From Hymenobacter properus (GTDB lineage: Bacteria; Bacteroidota; Bacteroidia; Cytophagales; Hymenobacteraceae): 64,000 bases of DNA. Below are positions 61,198 to 64,000 of the stretch, in pieces. Location: contig NZ_JADQDP010000002.1 of NCBI RefSeq assembly GCF_015694735.1, positions 1-64,000 on the forward strand, in the 5' to 3' direction. The notes below the pieces were generated by a model. The model ran no database searches, was not told where the DNA came from, and saw only the letters and a list, made by a program, of their open reading frames with translations. The translations under genes and the position numbers were made by a program. Numbering within the stretch: the first letter of the stretch is position 1; every line of letters starts with the position of its first letter.

Positions 61198-62199
61198 CTA
61201 GCTATAATCAATCTCCGTGTTGTCGCCGATATTCAGCGAGTGGTTCATGCCGCGGAACGAGGCATCGGAGCCAACAATGCAGTCGTGCATCACGGCCGAG
61301 CGTAGCTCCGAGTAGCTGCCGATGATGGAGTCGGTGAGGATGGTGTGGCTGATGATGGTTTTGTCGCCAATGGCCACGTTGGGGCCGATGATGGACTGCG
61401 AAATCTGGCAGCCCCGCCCGATGCTCACCGGCGGAATAATCACCGAGTCGGGGAATTCCGAGTAGTCCCGGTCGTCCAGGAATTCGGCCGTGTTCAGCAG
61501 GCGGGCGTTGGCTTCGAGCAGGGTTTCCTTGCGGCCGCAGTCAAACCAGTTGTCCACGGGGCAGGTGGTCATGGCCTCGCCTTCCTCAATGAGGTGCATC
61601 AGGGCGTCGGTGAGCTGGTATTCGCCGTGGGTGCGCACCTCCGTTTCGCGCAGCCACTCCAGGGCCTGGGCGAGCTTCTCGGCGTCGGCTAGCTTGTAGA
61701 GGCCCACCATGGCGTAGTTCGACTTCGGAATCTTGGGTTTCTCCACCACCTTGCTGACCCGGCCGCCGGCCCCCAGCTCCACTATGCCGAAGCGGGTGGG
61801 GTCCTTCACCTCCTTCACGGCCAGCACCGAGCCGGGCGTGGCCAGCAGGGCGGGTAGGTCCACGTCCACGATGGTGTCGCCGAGCAGGATGAGCACGCCA
61901 TCCTCGTCGTGGCGGAACTCCTCGCGGGCCAGCCACAGGGCGTGGCCCAGGCCTTCGCGCGGCTCCTGCATCACAAACTTCACGTTGAGGTCGGGGTAGT
62001 TGCGGCGCACGTAGCGCACAATTTTATCGCCCAGGTAGCCCACCACGAACACAAACTCGGTGAGCCCGGCCGTGCGCAGGCGGTCGATGATGTGTCCCAG
62101 GATGGTGTTGCCGGCCACCGGCACCAGGCTCTTGGGCTGGGTGTGGGTGTGGGGGCGCAGGCGCGAGCCAATGCCGGCGACGGGAATAACGGCTTTCAT
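61198..62199 (-). CDS. Sugar-phosphate nucleotidyltransferase with left-handed beta-helix
   Basis: 333 residues. The N-terminal nucleotidyltransferase domain opens MKAVIPVAGIGSRLRPHT with the GxGxRL-type pyrophosphorylase loop; LLGDTIVDVD supplies the metal Asp, and VVEKPKIPKSN the sugar-site Lys. The C-terminal 80 residues repeat hexapeptides (IIGPNVAIGDKTIISHTILTD), a left-handed helix. It makes an NDP-sugar such as dTDP- or UDP-glucose or GDP-mannose; the exact one cannot be told. Start at 62199 is chosen over 62289. Confidence 0.88.
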   Translation of the reverse strand: MKAVIPVAGIGSRLRPHTHTQPKSLVPVAGNTILGHIIDRLRTAGLTEFVFVVGYLGDKIVRYVRRNYPDLNVKFVMQEPREGLGHALWLAREEFRHDEDGVLILLGDTIVDVDLPALLATPGSVLAVKEVKDPTRFGIVELGAGGRVSKVVEKPKIPKSNYAMVGLYKLADAEKLAQALEWLRETEVRTHGEYQLTDALMHLIEEGEAMTTCPVDNWFDCGRKETLLEANARLLNTAEFLDDRDYSEFPDSVIIPPVSIGRGCQISQSIIGPNVAIGDKTIISHTILTDSIIGSYSELRSAVMHDCIVGSDASFRGMNHSLNIGDNTEIDYS

Positions 62200-62401
62200 T
62201 GTAATGAACCGAAGAAGAAACCGATGAAAGGGGAGCGAAGCAGGCCGGACAAGTCCAGCTAAGCAGCAAGCTACAACCAGTAGGGCCAAGCTGCGTACTT
62301 TGCGCCAGGTCCGGGGCTAAACCGCTGCCGGGCCCAGGTGTTCAAAATTACCCGAATACCTTTTCCTTCTTACCCATTCACCAACTCCCTTACTCCCTCA
62401 C

Positions 62402-62980
62402 ATGAAACGCTTTCTTCTGTACTTCGCGGGCCTGGCCCTGTTGCTCACCCAGTCGTCGTGCGGCTACAACGGCATGGTGCAGCGCGACCAGGCCGTGAAG
62501 GCCCAGGCCGGCAACGTGCAAAGCGCCTACCAGCGCCGCAACGACCTCATCGGCAACCTGGTGAACACCGTGAAGGGCGCCGCCAAGTTCGAGCAGGGCA
62601 CCCTCACCAGCGTGGTGGAAGCCCGCGCCAAGGCCACCAGCGTGCAACTCAACCCCAACGACCTCACGCCCGAAAACATCAAGAAATTCCAGGAGGCTCA
62701 GAGCCAGGTATCGGCCGGCCTGGGCCGCCTGCTGGCCGTGTCGGAAAACTACCCCGACCTGAAAGCCAACGCCAACTTCCAGGAGCTGCAGGCCCAGATT
62801 GAGGGTACCGAAAACCGCATCAACGTGGAGCGCAACAAGTTCAACGCCGTCACCAACGACTACAACACCTTCACCCGCTCCTTCCCCAACAACCTGTTTG
62901 CGGGCATGTTTGGCTTCCCCCCCAAGCCCTACTTCGAAGCCGACCCGGCCGCCAGCAAAGCTCCCACGGTGCAGTTTTAA
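62402..62980 (+). CDS. LemA family lipoprotein
   Basis: 192 residues. Lipobox QSSC (Cys20) then GYNGMVQRDQAVKAQAGNVQSAYQRRNDLIGNLVNTVKG, the strongly conserved LemA start, and long helices (YPDLKANANFQELQAQIEGTENRIN, ERNKFNAVTNDYN). LemA proteins form membrane-linked helical bundles and travel with TPM-domain genes, as here. Their job is not firmly known. Followed by a 7-bp-phased array. Confidence 0.93.
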   Translation: MKRFLLYFAGLALLLTQSSCGYNGMVQRDQAVKAQAGNVQSAYQRRNDLIGNLVNTVKGAAKFEQGTLTSVVEARAKATSVQLNPNDLTPENIKKFQEAQSQVSAGLGRLLAVSENYPDLKANANFQELQAQIEGTENRINVERNKFNAVTNDYNTFTRSFPNNLFAGMFGFPPKPYFEADPAASKAPTVQF

Positions 62981-62983
62981 CTT

Positions 62984-63068
62984 CAGTTATCAGTTAACAG
63001 TGAGCAGTGAACAAGTAGGCCGCAACCTACTGGCTGCTCACTGTTAACTGTTCACTATTAACTGCTAA
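62984..63068. repeat. Opposed 7-bp-phased arrays between lemA and TPM genes
   Basis: Left arm 62984-63011 is four units in strict phase (CAGTTAT, CAGTTAA and two with CAGTG), right arm 63034-63068 is five units in the other sense (CTGCTCA, CTGTTAA and so on), around a short inner hairpin AGTAGG/CCTACT. It starts 3 bases after the LemA stop and ends 3 bases before the next start codon. Confidence 0.85.
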
Positions 63069-63071
63069 TCG

Positions 63072-63530
63072 ATGACTTCCCCCCTTACCCCCGCCCAGGA
63101 CGCCGCCCTGGTGGCCGCCATCCGGCAGGCCGAGGTCACGACCTCCGGCGAAATCCGGGTGCACCTCGAAGACACCTGCCCCACGCCCGAGCCACTCGAC
63201 CGCGCCGCCCAGGTGTTTGGCGAGCTGAACATGCACAAAACCGCCGCCCGCAACGGCGTGCTGTTTTACCTGGCCTGGAAAAGCCGGCAGTTTGCCGTGG
63301 TGGGCGACTCGGCCATCAACGCCGCCGTGCCCGACGACTTTTGGGAAACCACCAAAGAAGCCGTGTTGGAGCACTTCCGGCACGAAAACTACGTGCTAGG
63401 CCTGGAGCGCGGCATCAAGATGGTGGGCGAGCAGCTGCAGCGCTACTTCCCCTACGACGCCAAAACCGACCAGAACGAGCTGGACGATTCCATTTCCTTC
63501 GGCGGCCAGAAGCCGTCTTCCGACGCATGA
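63072..63530 (+). CDS. TPM domain protein, cytosolic or peripheral
   Basis: 152 residues of the TPM (TLP18.3/Psb32/MOLO-1) phosphatase-like fold without a signal peptide: LVAAIRQAEVTTSGEIRVHLED, FGELNMHKTAARNGVLFYLAWK, QFAVVGDSAINAAVPDDFW. The ATG at 63072 comes right after the repeat. It overlaps the next TPM gene by ATGA, so both are co-translated. Confidence 0.9.
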   Translation: MTSPLTPAQDAALVAAIRQAEVTTSGEIRVHLEDTCPTPEPLDRAAQVFGELNMHKTAARNGVLFYLAWKSRQFAVVGDSAINAAVPDDFWETTKEAVLEHFRHENYVLGLERGIKMVGEQLQRYFPYDAKTDQNELDDSISFGGQKPSSDA

Positions 63531-64000
63531 AAAACTCCGTGGCTGACGCCCGCCTCTTAGCGCTGCGGCCCGCGCCGTGGCGTTGGCTGCTGGTGCTGCT
63601 TCTGGCCTGGGCCAGCCTCGCGGCCGCAGCCCAGGGCGTGCCCCCGCGCCCCAACCCGCCGCGCCTGGTCAACGACCTGGCCGGCCTCATGCAGCCCGCC
63701 GAGGCCGAGGCCCTGGAGCGCAAGCTGGTGGCCTACGACGACAGCACCTCATCGCAAATTGCCGTCGTGACCGTGCCCAGCTTGGGCGGCGACGAAATTG
63801 CCAACTACGCCCAAAACCTCTACGAAAGCTGGGGCATCGGCCGCAAAGGCAAGAACAACGGCATCCTCATCTTGGTGGCCCAGCAGGAGCACCAGGCCCG
63901 CATCCAGACCGGCTACGGCCTGGAAGGCGCCGTGCCCGACGCCATTGCCAAGCGCATCATCAGCAACACGCTGGTGCCGGCTTTCCGCGAAAACCAATAC
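63527..64000 (+). CDS. Secreted TPM domain protein, cut by window end
   Basis: First 158 codons of a second TPM protein, this one with a signal peptide (WRWLLVLLLAWASLAAAAQG). The domain starts at RLVNDLAGLMQPAEAEALERKL and shows SQIAVVTVPSLGGDEIANYAQ and GKNNGILILVAQQEHQARIQTGYGLEG, the conserved TPM core. The full protein likely has a membrane helix and Gly-rich tail beyond the window. Part of the LemA-TPM-TPM unit. Confidence 0.9.
   Translation, partial: MKNSVADARLLALRPAPWRWLLVLLLAWASLAAAAQGVPPRPNPPRLVNDLAGLMQPAEAEALERKLVAYDDSTSSQIAVVTVPSLGGDEIANYAQNLYESWGIGRKGKNNGILILVAQQEHQARIQTGYGLEGAVPDAIAKRIISNTLVPAFRENQY

Overview
The window looks like chromosomal DNA of a GC-rich member of the Bacteroidota, most likely the family Hymenobacteraceae (Hymenobacter or a close relative). 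This is inferred from type IX secretion (T9SS) sorting domains, TonB-type outer-membrane receptors with carboxypeptidase-regulatory domains, DUF4397 and head-GIN (DUF2807) proteins, LytS/LytTR two-component genes, the rpsU-xerC-hpf cluster, and promoter boxes of the Bacteroidota type TAnnTTTG. No species call can be made from the sequence alone.

Layout. 1-140: 3' end of a 5S rRNA and its terminator. 0.2-5.2 kb: three secreted glycoside hydrolases (GH43, GH35, GH51) fitting arabinan/galactan side-chain breakdown. 5.3-13.8 kb: sterol-desaturase-like membrane enzyme, NADP isocitrate dehydrogenase, amidohydrolase, two DUF4177-like secreted paralogues flanking a head-GIN protein, and uvrB. 14.0-17.3 kb: ECF sigma factor translationally coupled to a one-TM plus outer-membrane-barrel protein, then wrbA. 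17.6-25.9 kb: LytTR regulator and LytS-type kinase, divergent from a serine hydrolase, a two-gene ABC exporter and a TonB-family receptor. 26-27.7 kb: aroE and a DedA protein. 27.7-28.9 kb: a long AT-richer stretch without genes, then a T9SS cargo protein. 31-39 kb: phosphosulfolactate synthase, TPR protein, and a capsule/exopolysaccharide export set (SDR, CpsB-type phosphatase, Wzc-type tyrosine kinase, Wza-type lipoprotein). 39.5-50.7 kb: housekeeping genes (acyl-CoA dehydrogenase, rpsU, xerC-like, hpf, metK, ahcY) with several envelope proteins. 50.7-56 kb: T9SS protein, luciferase-like oxidoreductase, prolyl oligopeptidase, and an unknown membrane protein. 56-59.7 kb: a small accessory patch with a decayed HNH-nuclease-like gene, an unrecognised 806-residue secreted protein starting at TTG, and a possible T9SS-domain remnant. 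59.8-64 kb: DUF2306-like membrane protein, sugar nucleotidyltransferase, and a LemA-TPM-TPM cluster cut by the window end.

The most striking non-coding signal is an unusually rich set of small repeats: (i) four loci with 7-bp-phased quasi-tandem arrays, three of them as opposed arms; (ii) two elements with perfect 12-bp terminal inverted repeats, each between convergent genes and each carrying a terminator; (iii) two near-identical 38-40 bp palindromes; and (iv) further inverted repeats at 5.2, 40.7 and 52.6 kb. Several supply or overlap the stop codon of the neighbouring gene, and one supplies part of the likely rpsU promoter. No CRISPR array, prophage, complete insertion sequence or tRNA gene was recognised.
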